The notes under the pieces were generated by a model. That model saw nothing but the letters and a program-made list of their open reading frames with translations, was not told where the DNA came from and did no database searches. 64,000 bases of DNA from Symsagittifera roscoffensis (Eukaryota; Xenacoelomorpha; Acoela; Convolutidae), in the NCBI RefSeq assembly GCF_963678635.1, contig NC_087065.1:77757396-77821395 (forward strand), given 5' to 3'. Shown here in pieces: positions 42,556 through 52,984 of the stretch; within the stretch, counting starts at the first letter, position 1; each line of letters starts with the position of its first letter. A program made the translations under genes and the position numbers.

Positions 42556-45500
42556 TCAATCTTTGCTGTCAGTGACGCTTCCTCTTGATGAGTCAGTATC
42601 GTTCACTGTCTCTTTTCTCCGAAGTATAGTGAATTCCGGTTTCTCTTTACCCTTCTCCTGGATCACTGGCTTATCATCTGATAGTTTCTCGAGCAACCTC
42701 ATTAAGTCAACATCTATCTGTGCAGTTCCTGCTTCCACCTGGTTAAGATCATAGCCTTTTGCCTTGAGCGTCTCCTTCACGATCTTCGACTTGAGTATAA
42801 TCTCAATCGGAATCCTCTTGCTCTTCCTCAAGATGGTCTTCTCTGGAGGCTCTTTAGGCAATTCAGGATGATCTTCTATCGGTTTGCCTGACTTGTCCAG
42901 CCATCTCGTGAGTGGAAGACTGTCGTACGTTTCCTTGTCCATGAATGAGAAGCCATCTTTGATTTCAGGTCTGTCTGCTTCTCTTTGCTCTTGTCTCTCA
43001 TAGAACTCCGTCTTCTTACTCAAGCTGTCGGCATTCTGATGTTTATCTCGCGTTCTATGCTCAATTATCATGTTGTATCCATCCAGGCGAACTATCCACC
43101 TCCCAATGTAACTTTGGTCCATTGAGTACGTTTTCAGCCAGCTCAGTGCTCTGTTGTCGACTCGCAACTTGAATGGCTCACTGCCCAGGTATGCCCTGTA
43201 TTTCTCGACAAAGGTAACCACCGCGAACATCTCAGCTTTCGGTGCTCCGTACTTCATTTCCGTGTCACTCAGGACTTTGCTCCCGTACGCTATTGGTCTC
43301 AAGACTGTCTTCCCATTCCATTCTTGTTCTTGGTGGAGAATCCCAGAAATCGCGACCACCGACGCATCCGTGTCCAGCACGTACATCCCTTTCTCAGTCG
43401 GCATACCCAGTACTGGTGCCTCACATAGCTCTTTCTTTATCCTCTGGAATGACTCTTCTGCTGCGTTGTTCCACGTGAACTTCTTGCCCTTGTGTCTCAT
43501 TAATTGTTGCATCGGGTATACCTTGTCTGCATAGCCTTTGATGAACTCTCTATAATAGTTAGCGAAACCCAGGAAGCTCATCAACTGGTGCTCTGTCTTC
43601 GGTGATTTCCAGGTCAGGACTGCTTCCACGGCGTCCGTATCAGGTCTGATGCCGTGCTTGTCTACCATCCTGCCCAAGTATTTTATTGAGTCCTTGAGTA
43701 TCTCGCACTTTGATGGTTTACACTTTAGCCCCGACCTCTTCATGCATGCAAACACTTCGTCTAGTCTCTCAATGTGGTCTTCCAGTGTTGGCGTCGCTAT
43801 TACCACGTCATCCACGTAGCACATTACCAGGTTGCCATACTTCTTCGTTACGCCTATCAGCGCGTGTGCCATCAACCGCTGAAACGTGGCTGTGGCATTG
43901 CAAAGTCCAAACGGCATCCGTTTCCATTGAAACAGACCCAACTCGCAGGCGAACCCTGTCTTGTCCCTGTCCTGCTTCCTTAGTGGTACTTGCCAAAAGG
44001 CCGAGCCTAAATCAAGAGTCGTAAAAAATTTTGCATCACCTAACTTCGAGAGGCTCTCATCAATCCTAGGTATGGGATAGGCATCCTTCACCGTGACGGA
44101 GTTCAGGTATCGAAAGTCACAACAAAACCTCAACTGGTCGCCTTTCTTTTTGGCCATCACTACTCCACACGCCCACGGTGACTTGGATGGTTCTATCATG
44201 TCATACTCTAGTAACGTCTTGATCTCTTTTCTACACGCGTCCAATTTGTGTGGGGTCATGCGCCTCGCCCCCTCCCTGTGTGGTACCGCGTTTTCCTCAA
44301 GTTCTATTTCATGCTCAACGAAATTACAACACCCGATATCCGCCTTATGCCTCGAAAAAACTTGCTCGTTCCGCTCTAGTACGTCCTTGATGGCTTCGAG
44401 CTGTTCATCTTTCAGTTTGCCCCTCAAATGTTCAATCTCCGGCAGGACCGGTTTTTCATTTTGCATTTCATCTAGTGTGGGTCGTTCTGGAAAGTTCGAA
44501 CAGCTCGAAAGACCATCATCCGTTTCTGACTTAAGTGATTTAATAAGACCTGAAGAATCTTTTATTTTCTGCAATCGTCTCAAGATACAAATTTTGTCCC
44601 TGTGATTGGGACAATCAACAACTTCATTTTGTTTTGAGTTCTCAATTGTTTCATATCGAGTTTTAACCGGTAAAGCATATCCCAGTTTCCTCCCTCTCTG
44701 TATCGTGATCGGTATATCAAGGGTATTCAACAAGACACTGACGCAGAGGCCGCTCTTCGTTATCGAAAATGATCTTCCTAAAACAGCAGCACTTTGACTA
44801 TTAGGATTCGGAACTATGCACACTTGCTTGTTGTCACTTAGTTCATTGTAATTTTTCATCCTCAAACTTACGATTGCCGCTTCATTAGCTTTTAGCCTCA
44901 CCCTCCTACTCAAGAATACCGGTGCTTTGTTTTCATTTGCCATTATTAAATTTACCGGTTTGATTGCGTACCTCCTATCCGGGTTCCGTATCCTGAACAT
45001 TGCGTTATTTAGATCAATCGTTACGTCGAAATTCCTGATGAAGTCTCTGCCCAAAATGAATTGGTCAGATTCATCTAGGTTTTCTACCACGATAAAGCTC
45101 ATCCACAGGTTACGTTCCCCCAAATTGAGGGCTATTATCGGCGTCCTGCCCAGCACCCGTAGGGCCCCTTTGTTTGCAGCTGACAGCCGTATTCTCGAGT
45201 CTATCAAGTCACCTTTGTCAAAGCCCATCTTCTCCCAAGTTTCGATTGGTATAACGCTCAAGACTGCTCCCGTGTCAAGCAACCCACGCAACTGAGTCTT
45301 TTTGCCACTTATATCCAGCACGTGCCCTGTCACATCTGCCTCCGTCCCGATGTGCATTGCATCTTCCTCAAGCATGGCGCAGTGTCGAATCGATCTCACT
45401 TTCAATTCTTCTTTCCCTACGTAGATTTGTCCAATTAGGTCTTCGTCACATGTTATCATCGTCTTGGTATAGATGTTAATCCCATCTATATTTAGCATCA

Positions 45501-47052
45501 CCTCGTGTGGACCATAAGCTTCAGTATATCTGCTATCAACACGTACCGACTTGCTGCCCCCTCTCATGAGTAGTGCTCTCAGTGCTCTAGAAGTCGTTTG
45601 TGGGCTTATACCACTCAAATAGTCTGCATACACGTCAATGTGCATTATTGTCTGGTCGCTCGGCTCGCTCAAGTTTCTGGTTACCTCGTGGCCGCGCACT
45701 GTGATTATCGACATTATCCTTGCCCCAATTTTCGATATGCCAAAAGGCTTACCTGTCACCATTTTCACAGTATTGCAATTCCCGGTCTTTGTTGAGCCCG
45801 GTACAGCCTCTGGTATTTGTTTCGATCCGGTTAATGCTTCGTTAAAATTCTGTCTTTCTATCTCCAGCTTTAGTCGTTGCTCTATTTCTTTCGCTGCCAG
45901 ATCCTGTTTCACTTTGGCAATTGCTTCCGTCGCCGCTTTCTCATAATTTATCTCTAGAGATTTCCCTGCCGCGGATTCTATCGCACCGTTAACATGTGTT
46001 ACAGTTTTCACTGTTTTCGTCGGCAATTCGGTGTTTGGTGCCCCTAAGTTCCTAGATTCAAACTCGTTTTGCCTATTCCGCTGATTCTGTACCGTCGCTA
46101 ATGCCATTTTATGTTTGGGGTGATTCTGGTCCTTGACCGCTTCCCAGAACAAGGGACAATCCATTCTGAAGTGCCCCTCCTGGCTACAGAAGAAGCATCT
46201 GGCGCCTATCTTGATGATTAAGCCATTATAGTACTCGTGTTCCTCCATCTGGCTCATGTCCTCCTCATCCGTTGCGTATCCTAGGCTCTTCATGCCTTGT
46301 TTGTATGTTGTGCAGTCAGCCACGTGGTGATCCGCCGACCCGCAGTTCGCGCATGATCTGCGCTTGTCCATGTCATCTCTAGGCTTGTACCATGACGACC
46401 TCTGGGGTTGACTTCCCCCCTGTGTGTTCCTGTTTTCTGTATATGAGTATTTCTTGGGTTTCATCAGCATGTATTCCCTTGATTTCTGTCTCATTTCTTC
46501 TGGGGTTGGTGCGCTGTCTTTCGACAATGTGTAGTATGTTGCTAACATTGTCCTTAAGTCGTCACTTTTTACCCCATCAATGAACTTCGAGGCAATGCTA
46601 AAGTTTCTTCTGTTTGTCGACTCCTCTGGGTCACTCCTTCTTCTCAAGCTCTCGAGATCATCTAGGAACCGATCTATTGACTCGTCGTCCCTCTGCCTTC
46701 TCTTTTCAAATTGCATCATCGCTTGGTGACCCTTCATGCCTGACCCGAATCGATTCAGCAATATCTCGAAGATCTTGTCCGCGGTATCGCGTTCTTCTTC
46801 TTTCTTTGCAACCACGCATTTCAATGCCGTGCCTTCCAGGTTACTGAGTATGGCTGTGCATGCTTGCCTTTCATCATTTAAGTTATCTTGTTCTAGATGT
46901 AATCTCATCACTTCCACCCACGTGTCAATGCATCCATCTGAGTCGTCTTTGAATTCTTTTGGCTTCTTGAAAGTTTTCCTTGATTTTCCGTCTCTCCTAT
47001 CGCTCGAGTTAGTGTTCCTCGTGGCGAAGGCCTCTAGAGTCCTGTTCATCAT
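42556..47052 (-). CDS. Giant-element ORF2: capsid, nucleocapsid, protease, reverse transcriptase, RNase H
   Basis: 1,498 aa. A retrotransposon-type capsid (about 40-200), two CCHC zinc knuckles (C234-C247 and C286-C299, both C-X2-C-X4-H-X4-C), an aspartic protease with L-L-D-T-G-A (593-596), and RT (about 930-1130) with L-D-L-G-S-A-F, M-P-F-G-L-C-N and Y-V-D-D (1079-1082). RNase H follows (about 1222-1345: L-D-T-D-A, E-M-F-A and A-D-S-L-S). Gag and pol are one frame, without the usual gag/pol shift. The first ATGs come directly after the in-frame TGA that ends ORF1. It stops at 42556 at a 13-bp tandem duplication that throws integrase into another frame. Confidence 0.92.
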   Translation of the reverse strand: MMNRTLEAFATRNTNSSDRRDGKSRKTFKKPKEFKDDSDGCIDTWVEVMRLHLEQDNLNDERQACTAILSNLEGTALKCVVAKKEEERDTADKIFEILLNRFGSGMKGHQAMMQFEKRRQRDDESIDRFLDDLESLRRRSDPEESTNRRNFSIASKFIDGVKSDDLRTMLATYYTLSKDSAPTPEEMRQKSREYMLMKPKKYSYTENRNTQGGSQPQRSSWYKPRDDMDKRRSCANCGSADHHVADCTTYKQGMKSLGYATDEEDMSQMEEHEYYNGLIIKIGARCFFCSQEGHFRMDCPLFWEAVKDQNHPKHKMALATVQNQRNRQNEFESRNLGAPNTELPTKTVKTVTHVNGAIESAAGKSLEINYEKAATEAIAKVKQDLAAKEIEQRLKLEIERQNFNEALTGSKQIPEAVPGSTKTGNCNTVKMVTGKPFGISKIGARIMSIITVRGHEVTRNLSEPSDQTIMHIDVYADYLSGISPQTTSRALRALLMRGGSKSVRVDSRYTEAYGPHEVMLNIDGINIYTKTMITCDEDLIGQIYVGKEELKVRSIRHCAMLEEDAMHIGTEADVTGHVLDISGKKTQLRGLLDTGAVLSVIPIETWEKMGFDKGDLIDSRIRLSAANKGALRVLGRTPIIALNLGERNLWMSFIVVENLDESDQFILGRDFIRNFDVTIDLNNAMFRIRNPDRRYAIKPVNLIMANENKAPVFLSRRVRLKANEAAIVSLRMKNYNELSDNKQVCIVPNPNSQSAAVLGRSFSITKSGLCVSVLLNTLDIPITIQRGRKLGYALPVKTRYETIENSKQNEVVDCPNHRDKICILRRLQKIKDSSGLIKSLKSETDDGLSSCSNFPERPTLDEMQNEKPVLPEIEHLRGKLKDEQLEAIKDVLERNEQVFSRHKADIGCCNFVEHEIELEENAVPHREGARRMTPHKLDACRKEIKTLLEYDMIEPSKSPWACGVVMAKKKGDQLRFCCDFRYLNSVTVKDAYPIPRIDESLSKLGDAKFFTTLDLGSAFWQVPLRKQDRDKTGFACELGLFQWKRMPFGLCNATATFQRLMAHALIGVTKKYGNLVMCYVDDVVIATPTLEDHIERLDEVFACMKRSGLKCKPSKCEILKDSIKYLGRMVDKHGIRPDTDAVEAVLTWKSPKTEHQLMSFLGFANYYREFIKGYADKVYPMQQLMRHKGKKFTWNNAAEESFQRIKKELCEAPVLGMPTEKGMYVLDTDASVVAISGILHQEQEWNGKTVLRPIAYGSKVLSDTEMKYGAPKAEMFAVVTFVEKYRAYLGSEPFKLRVDNRALSWLKTYSMDQSYIGRWIVRLDGYNMIIEHRTRDKHQNADSLSKKTEFYERQEQREADRPEIKDGFSFMDKETYDSLPLTRWLDKSGKPIEDHPELPKEPPEKTILRKSKRIPIEIILKSKIVKETLKAKGYDLNQVEAGTAQIDVDLMRLLEKLSDDKPVIQEKGKEKPEFTILRRKETVNDTDSSRGSVTDSKD

Positions 47053-47055
47053 CTC

Positions 47056-48240
47056 TCAAGTGCTTGCCCACGTCATGGCATCCGGACCTGCGTTGCTGCT
47101 AGCTGTTGAGTCCCCCGGACCACTTGTTGTGTTTGAATTCCCACTTTTCATGATTGTTTTATCAGCCGTTGGTGCTATGCTCACCGTATCCCGGGTTAAG
47201 GGCAACGGTGTCGATTGCCGTTTACCCCTTTGTGGTTCTACAAAGTCAACTCTGGTGCCTTGCGTGCGATCCGCTGCCGGTCTTTCTTGTGAGGTAGAAT
47301 TTCTCAAGATTGCATCCAATTTCGTCTGTATTGCACCTGAACTTTCGGCCTGATTCTTGCTCATTGTGTCCAGCCTCTTTTCCAGGCTACCTATTTGGCT
47401 GTTGACATCATCATATCGGTTTTTCAACTGTTGCAAATCTTTTTTGATGTTCCCTTCTTGTTCTTTATTGGTGGCTTCTACCTTATCTGTCATCTCCTTG
47501 AGTCTCTCGTCTGTTGCCTTAGCCAGGTTAAAATAACTATCCAGATACTCGTGTTTGTTGTATCTTAATTCTTTTCTTATCACTTCTCTGTCCTCTTCGC
47601 TGTGCTTCAGCTTTTTGTCGATCTGATTCAGTTTTGCCATCAAGTCACCTAGCTCAAGAGTAGCCTCTTCATGGTCAGCCGTTGATCTTTCTTCGGCCGT
47701 TGCTTCTGCTTTAGTTTGTTCCTCTCTCGGATTGGCTTCTGTCGTCTTCGTGCTCACTGTCCCAAATGTTCGTGCTCTTTCAGCTTTTGGTTCTTCAGTC
47801 ACGTTCTCTTTCGTTTTTATTCCGACCATCATCGCCAACCTTTCTGTAAAAGATGTCTTTTTTACTTGGGAGTCTTCTTTCACCGTTTCTTCGGTGTTGC
47901 CTATTGCATCTTCCACATCGTCTATTGGTGAGAACTCTATGGGTTTCTGGTTTGGTTCTTCTGCATTGGGCATTGGAGTTGACTCCGTCGTCTTCTTCTC
48001 CAGTTCATCTACGCTCTGGTCTGGTGTCTCTAGGTCGATTTCGATTGTAGGTTCTACTCGTTCTCCTTCCGTGCCCTCTCTTGCTCTCTCCGTTGTACTC
48101 CTTGTGCTGACCATATTAACTGAAATGCTCTTCTTTGTTATCTTCGGACCCATTGATGTTGATTTGCGTAGCGACGAATTATACTTTGTCTTTGCTTCGG
48201 TAGATCTTTTTTCAGCTACCGGTACCCTGCTCCGCCTCAT
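47056..48240 (-). CDS. Giant-element ORF1: gag N-terminal coiled-coil protein
   Basis: 394 aa, starting MRRSRVPVAEKRS. A basic N-terminus, an acidic Thr/Glu-rich middle, and a heptad-rich coiled coil at about 195-320, then a Ser/Thr-rich tail. It ends in TGA in the same frame as ORF2; only the stop and one GAG codon separate it from the tandem ATGs of ORF2. It could be made alone, with ORF2 reached by stop readthrough or re-initiation. Copy 1 retains only the first 105 residues or so. Confidence 0.8.
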   Translation of the reverse strand: MRRSRVPVAEKRSTEAKTKYNSSLRKSTSMGPKITKKSISVNMVSTRSTTERAREGTEGERVEPTIEIDLETPDQSVDELEKKTTESTPMPNAEEPNQKPIEFSPIDDVEDAIGNTEETVKEDSQVKKTSFTERLAMMVGIKTKENVTEEPKAERARTFGTVSTKTTEANPREEQTKAEATAEERSTADHEEATLELGDLMAKLNQIDKKLKHSEEDREVIRKELRYNKHEYLDSYFNLAKATDERLKEMTDKVEATNKEQEGNIKKDLQQLKNRYDDVNSQIGSLEKRLDTMSKNQAESSGAIQTKLDAILRNSTSQERPAADRTQGTRVDFVEPQRGKRQSTPLPLTRDTVSIAPTADKTIMKSGNSNTTSGPGDSTASSNAGPDAMTWAST

Positions 48241-48540
48241 TATTCCTATTTACAATTGCTCTTATTTACAATTTTACTATATACACAATCCTATTCTAAG
48301 AATAAAATCTTTCGAGGAAAAAAAAAATATTTCTTAAAAAAAATATACAACGTGGTGAAAACCTTGTTTCAGTTCTCTTTATTAACTTTTCGAGAAATTT
48401 TCCTTATTTGTGGTCTCAACCGTACCTGGTTCCAATTAGTCTTGTTCTATCTTAATTCTGTCTTAAAACACTTCTTGTAATTTTACTTCAATTTTTATAC
48501 TGTCCCAAGACTTCCAATTGCCGTCCCTACTCTTCTTTGT
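48241..48540 (-). promoter_or_regulatory. AT-rich 5' leader next to ORF1
   Basis: 300 bp with A/T runs and TTGTAAATA repeats before the ORF1 ATG, matching 7140-7380 in copy 1. No coding sequence. Confidence 0.5.
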
Positions 48541-49215
48541 ACCGTCCCAGGCTTCTTTCTCCTGTCCCAAGACTGTTCGGTACCGTCCCAGTACTTTCCG
48601 GCAGTGTCCCAAGACTCTTGTCCAAGACTACTGTCCCAAGGCTAGTGTCCCAAGACTACTGTCCCAAGACTAGTGTCCCAAGACTAGCGTCCCAAGACCA
48701 GTGTCCCAAGACTACTGTCCCAAGACTACTGTCCCAAGACTACTGTCCCAAGACTACTGTCCCAAGACTAGTGTCCCAAGACTAGTGTCCCAAGACCAGT
48801 GTCCCAAGACTAGTGTCCCAAGACTACTGTCCCAAGACCCCTGTCCCAAGACCCCTGTCCCAAGACCCTGTCCCAAGACCCTTGTCCCAAGACCCTGTCC
48901 CAAGACCCTGTCCCAAGACCCTGTCCCAAGACCCTTGTCCCAAGACCTTGTCCCAAGACCCTGTCCCAAGACCTTGTCCTAAGACCCTGTCCCAAGACCT
49001 TGTCCCAAGACCCTGTCCCAAGACCCTGTCCCAAGACCCTTGTCCCAAGACCTTGTCCCAAGACCTTGTCCCAAGACCCTGTCCCAAGACCCTTGTCACA
49101 AGACCCTGTCCCAAGACCCTGTCCCAAGACCACTGTCCCAAGACTGTACTGTACCAAGACTGTCCCCAGACTGCTCTGTCCTAAGACTTCTTCGTCACTG
49201 TCCCAAGACTGCTGA
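48541..49215 (-). repeat. Leader minisatellite of copy 2 (13-14-bp period)
   Basis: Around 48 repeats with the core AGTCTTGGGACAG or GGTCTTGGGACAG (- strand). The period is mainly 14 in the part nearest ORF1 and alternates between 13 and 14 further out, whereas copy 1 has a strict 15-bp period. Period change breaks any reading frame, arguing against a protein-coding role. Confidence 0.93.
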
Positions 49216-50748
49216 CAAGTGTCTGGGTGGTGGGACTTCTTTCCTCTTCGTTATGGGGACTTCTTGATTCGCCGTACCTTGTACCACCACTCAAGCTCTA
49301 GTAAAATTTTCCCAAAATCCTCTCTTAAAAGCCAAATGCTGACCCCCCTTTTTCTTATTTCTCTTTTTGGCTACCTCTATTTCAATGTTCCAAGTAACTT
49401 GAGACCAAAACCTGTGCGCAGGTATCTTGTGATCACCTGTTCGTACAAAATTTTAACACAAATCCTCACCAAAATGCAACAAAAATCTAAGCAAGAAAAA
49501 GTAATAAAAACAGAAAGATGAGCCCACCTAAAATTCAAAGGTGACAAATGTCTACCTTCTATCGAAAAAAATGTCTGGTACCTAATTGCCACGCGTTTCC
49601 TTCCCCCCTGCTAGCGATCTTATGGGGTATCACAAAAACTGTCTATGTCCGTTCCCCCCTACCGATCCGACCAGGGTACCTACCTTAACCTAATTCCAAT
49701 TTTGGATGTCCGCTTCCTATGACCAACGCGTGTAAATGACTAATGTAACTAAATCAACGATGTCGACTAATTAGTTACTCTAATTTCCCCCCTTTTTACA
49801 ATTTACTACCGCCAACCTCTAACTTAACCAGCCCCCCTTCTAACCTCCCCCCTTTTTAGCCCCCCTTCTTAAACCTAAAATTACCTTAAGCGCCGGGTGC
49901 TAAACCTCTCAAGAGAAAACCGTAGACCTGTCTCCAGGCCTGCTCAAGTAAAAACGTTTCTCAAAACCGGGGGATATCGCTTATCCAATTTTACACTTAT
50001 TTCCTATAATGTAATGTGAATTGTAACGATACCCGTTCTGCCCAACTTGAGAACTCGAGAACTGTCAAATCCTTCTTGGCTGCTTTCCCACTCGACTGAT
50101 CACCTGTTCCAGCTCAGTCTCCTATTGGTTCAGTCTCCTACAGCTCAAGTTTTCCTGAACCAGTTTCCCACTCGGCCGGTCACCTGTTCCAGTCGAGTCT
50201 CCTATTGGTTCAGATCAAGTGCTCCTGAACAACCTTCCCACTCGGCTGGTCACCTCTTCCAGTCAAGTCTCTTTGTTGTCCAGCTAAGTTCCAAGCAATC
50301 TGAAAACCCTTGACAACGCCCCACACTCGGGCACTTTATTAAGGTTACTGGATTAAATTACTAGGTTGATCGAAACGATCGAACTTGTAAAACAGTATGG
50401 GTATACTATTTAATTAATATAAAGGTTTGATCCAACTAATCTGGTGTCAAAGTCACTGTCTTTTTTCGTTTTATGGTTTTTGTTTCGCTTTTTGTCTTTT
50501 TGCTCGTGTTTTTGTCCCCCTAGTTGCCCCCCTTTACTCGGTTAGCTAAGCCTCGTTCGGAGAGCATACCAGGAAGTTTTCTTGAGTTTTCTTAAAAAGC
50601 TATCACGGTACAACCGGAAGGTTTGCACGTTCCTGTCGAACCGTACCGCCGGTACTCTAGAATGGGCATTCAGCCCGAAGCTGTCTCAAGTGGGTTCGAC
50701 TCCGTAGTCTTGATGTCGTAAACACCCAGCAGCGCCATAAAAACACTA
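49216..50748 (-). promoter_or_regulatory. 5' leader of copy 2, between LTR and minisatellite
   Basis: About 1.5 kb of non-coding sequence matching the 1,244-bp unit of copy 1 from 50320 to 49290. Three imperfect 70-85-bp direct repeats (CTCGGCTGGTCACCTGTTCC-like) lie at 50090-50290. Next to the LTR (11 nt away, 50723-50737) is TGGCGCTGCTGGG on the - strand, a candidate primer-binding site starting with the expected TGG. Confidence 0.65.
50723..50737 (-). promoter_or_regulatory. Candidate tRNA primer-binding site
   Basis: TGGCGCTGCTGGG begins 11 nt inside the 5' LTR. The TGGCGCTG start resembles sites complementary to some serine tRNAs. The offset is larger than usual and the match short, so this is tentative. 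Confidence 0.3.
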
Positions 50749-51835
50749 TGTAACATTCGTCTACTGCAGTCACACATGAGGCTTAAGAAAAATAGGCCCT
50801 ATAACCATTGGCTCAAGAGTCAGGGACACTATCTCTTGTGTTTTTGTACCTCAAATCAGTCGGAGCCAATTCGGTTCGCTTGTGACATGAGACTACGACC
50901 CGTTACAGCTTAAAGGCTACTACTAAAATATCCCCCCACTCTAGAATTAGAAACGTCCCCATACTTAGGTCTCTAGATACCCAAAATACATGAACGCCGT
51001 TAAAAACCGGGTTGGAACAATCCGTTAAGTTACTTTTTATTAGACAGTAGAACTTTGATCCATTTCAGATGGATCAACCTAAAACTCGCCTTACCTCAAC
51101 ATAACGATCATAAAACACACTCTAGAAATTTAAATTAGTACTCACATTGTAGCACGCTCAAGAACCAGGAAGTAAATAAGTCGGTAAGCAACTCAAGAAT
51201 CAATAAAGCAACTAAAATGAGTTTAATGTTAGTCAGTTTCAATAACAAGAACAAGTTTTTACTCTAGACTGTAAGTTCTCGTGAACCATTGGGACACTCT
51301 AGCTGTCCACCTTTCCACCGAAGGTTCACTCTGGTCCAGTTAATAATAGTACTCCAGTCACAACAATCCAGTTCGTGGGAATGCGCTCGTCTCTGTTTCA
51401 GATGGGACAGCTCTACTCTCGATTATTATTGCTACTGAAATTGCGAATAGCAATTTCCCACTGATTTTTCTAGCAACTTTCCCGCGATTGTCACTCGATC
51501 GTTCTGACTTCTCTTTTCTGATTTTCAGTTATAGCGAGAAAATCGTGCATGACATGTTCCATTCGAAATTTTGAAAAATTAAATTTCACTCCAAAATCAA
51601 GTGTTTTTTTGCTTCTCTCAAGGTCAAACTTCCGAATATGACCGACTGGCACATACTCCCCGGACTCGAGATCGATGTCCTCATCGCGTGCTGTCTTCTG
51701 CCAGTGAGTCCCAGAAAACCGAGTGTTACTCAAGATACAGTGCCAGTGGTCATTTACAGAAGTTTGCAGCAGACTTAAGCTTATCTACACCCCAAAATTC
51801 ACAGCCATGTAAAATTTTCACACTATCGCTAAACA
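50749..51835 (-). repeat. 5' LTR of copy 2
   Basis: 1,087 bp, same length as the 3' LTR. I found two differences between them (C/T in AAAACATCC versus AAAATATCC; G/A in GTGAGCC versus GTGAACC). Confidence 0.93.
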
Positions 51836-52348
51836 GTAGATGCTGGTCATTTTGAAGCGACAGGGTGAGCTCAGTTTGTAGACATTCGATTTTGATTTTG
51901 TTTGACGGCGTGGGCTGCCGTTGTTGTTTTAATTGAAGTGTATTTAACTTCTTGATGAGGTTTGAAGAGTTGCCACCTACCGATGGAGCCAGTTGGGACC
52001 TATGTTTCGTAGTTAGTGAAAGAAGATCCTTTAAAATTTCGTGTAGCCACTTAAACCAAAGTTCAACCATCAAGTCCACGTTGCTCATGCAGTATGGTCG
52101 GAAGGGATGTTGGAGAATGAACTCATTAATTTCTTTCCAGTTAGCTTTCTTTTATGCAAATATACCGAAGTCTAGCTTTTGTTTGGGAGACGGTGAAGAG
52201 ATATGTACAGGTCGGATGTCAAACGAGACTTTAGCTTGATAAGGTTTGTGGTAAGAATTGAAGAGACTTCTCAGATGGTTATCAATGACTATGCTTGTCA
52301 CATACTGGGGTTTATTGCATAAGAGAACATCCAGTGACCTTCCGTCCC
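51836..52348 (-). mobile_element. LINE fragment B, right half
   Basis: Matches 23248-23760. Together with 27781-28744 it would form one LINE interrupted by copy 2, but the two halves share 457 bp (equivalent to 23248-23704). Confidence 0.88.
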
Positions 52349-52659
52349 AAAGTTCCACTGTCTAATAAAAAGTAACTGTGCCGATTGTTCCGACCCTGTT
52401 TTTAACGGCGTTCGTGTATTTTGGGTATGTTGAGACCTAAGTATGGGGACGTTCTTATTTTCTAGAGTGGGGGGGGGTATTTTGGTAGTGGCCTTTAAGC
52501 TGTAACGGGTTTTTAGTCTCATGTCGCAAGCGAACCGAATTGGCCCCGACCGTTCGAGGTAGAAAAACACAAGAGATAGTGTCCCTGACTCTTGAGCCAA
52601 TAGTCATAGGGCCTATTTTTCTTGAACCTCATGTGTGACCGAAGTAGGCGACTGTTACA
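52349..52659 (+). repeat. LTR end remnant (duplicate of 23761-24074)
   Basis: Contains the same AATAAA, a shorter G-run and the TGTTACA terminus. It shows that copy B was duplicated after the LINE had inserted in the copy 1 LTR. Confidence 0.88.
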
Positions 52660-52984
52660 CTAAGATGCGTCCGCTCTAGTAAATTTCTTTTTTTTTTCAA
52701 ATTGACTGGTACTGCTAATGCGTCATAATTGGCTTGCGTTCTTTAACAATTATGTAGACTCATAATTGGCTTGCGTCACTTAAGAAATTTTGTAGACTCC
52801 AAGTTTTAATCATTCAGTTTTTCTCAGTAGCGTTATCGGTCATGTTTTGCTTGTGTATGCGAAGTGCAACTTCGCCTCTGTGTTAAAATTATATTCCTAG
52901 CTGGCATGTTTTCCTCAAAATGTAATTTTTCCAGACAAACTAAATCAAATATATGACTAAAGTTCTAGTGGTTATTTCAGTGAA
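52660..52984 (+). other. Upstream region of METTL18 copy B
   Basis: Duplicate of 24075-24398, including the 37-bp tandem repeat and the TTATTTCAG acceptor-like site ending at 52980. Confidence 0.6.

Larger units (their letters stand above)
28745..51835 (-). mobile_element. Giant Ty3/Gypsy-type LTR retroelement, copy 2 (23,091 bp)
   Basis: Flanked by two 1,087-bp LTRs in the same orientation (28745-29831 and 50749-51835), each starting TG and ending CA on the - strand. Reading on the - strand: 5' LTR, 2.5-kb leader with a minisatellite, ORF1 (394 aa), ORF2 (1,498 aa; capsid-PR-RT-RH), integrase/macro ORF (1,016 aa), 520-bp spacer, ORF3 (1,670 aa), ORF4 (1,030 aa), ORF5 (about 250 aa), 3' LTR. 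The LTR pair differ at the two positions I could find (about 0.2%), so insertion is recent. Flanks show no target-site duplication: left ends ACTAT, right begins GTAGA. RT-RH-IN order, the DX35E integrase and the GPY/F-like module place it in the Ty3/Gypsy group; the 3' ORFs are not typical of any lineage I know. Confidence 0.93.

Noticed and set aside
48541-49215. CRISPR-like array
   Set aside because: Direct repeats of 13-15 bp without spacers, inside a eukaryotic retroelement leader.
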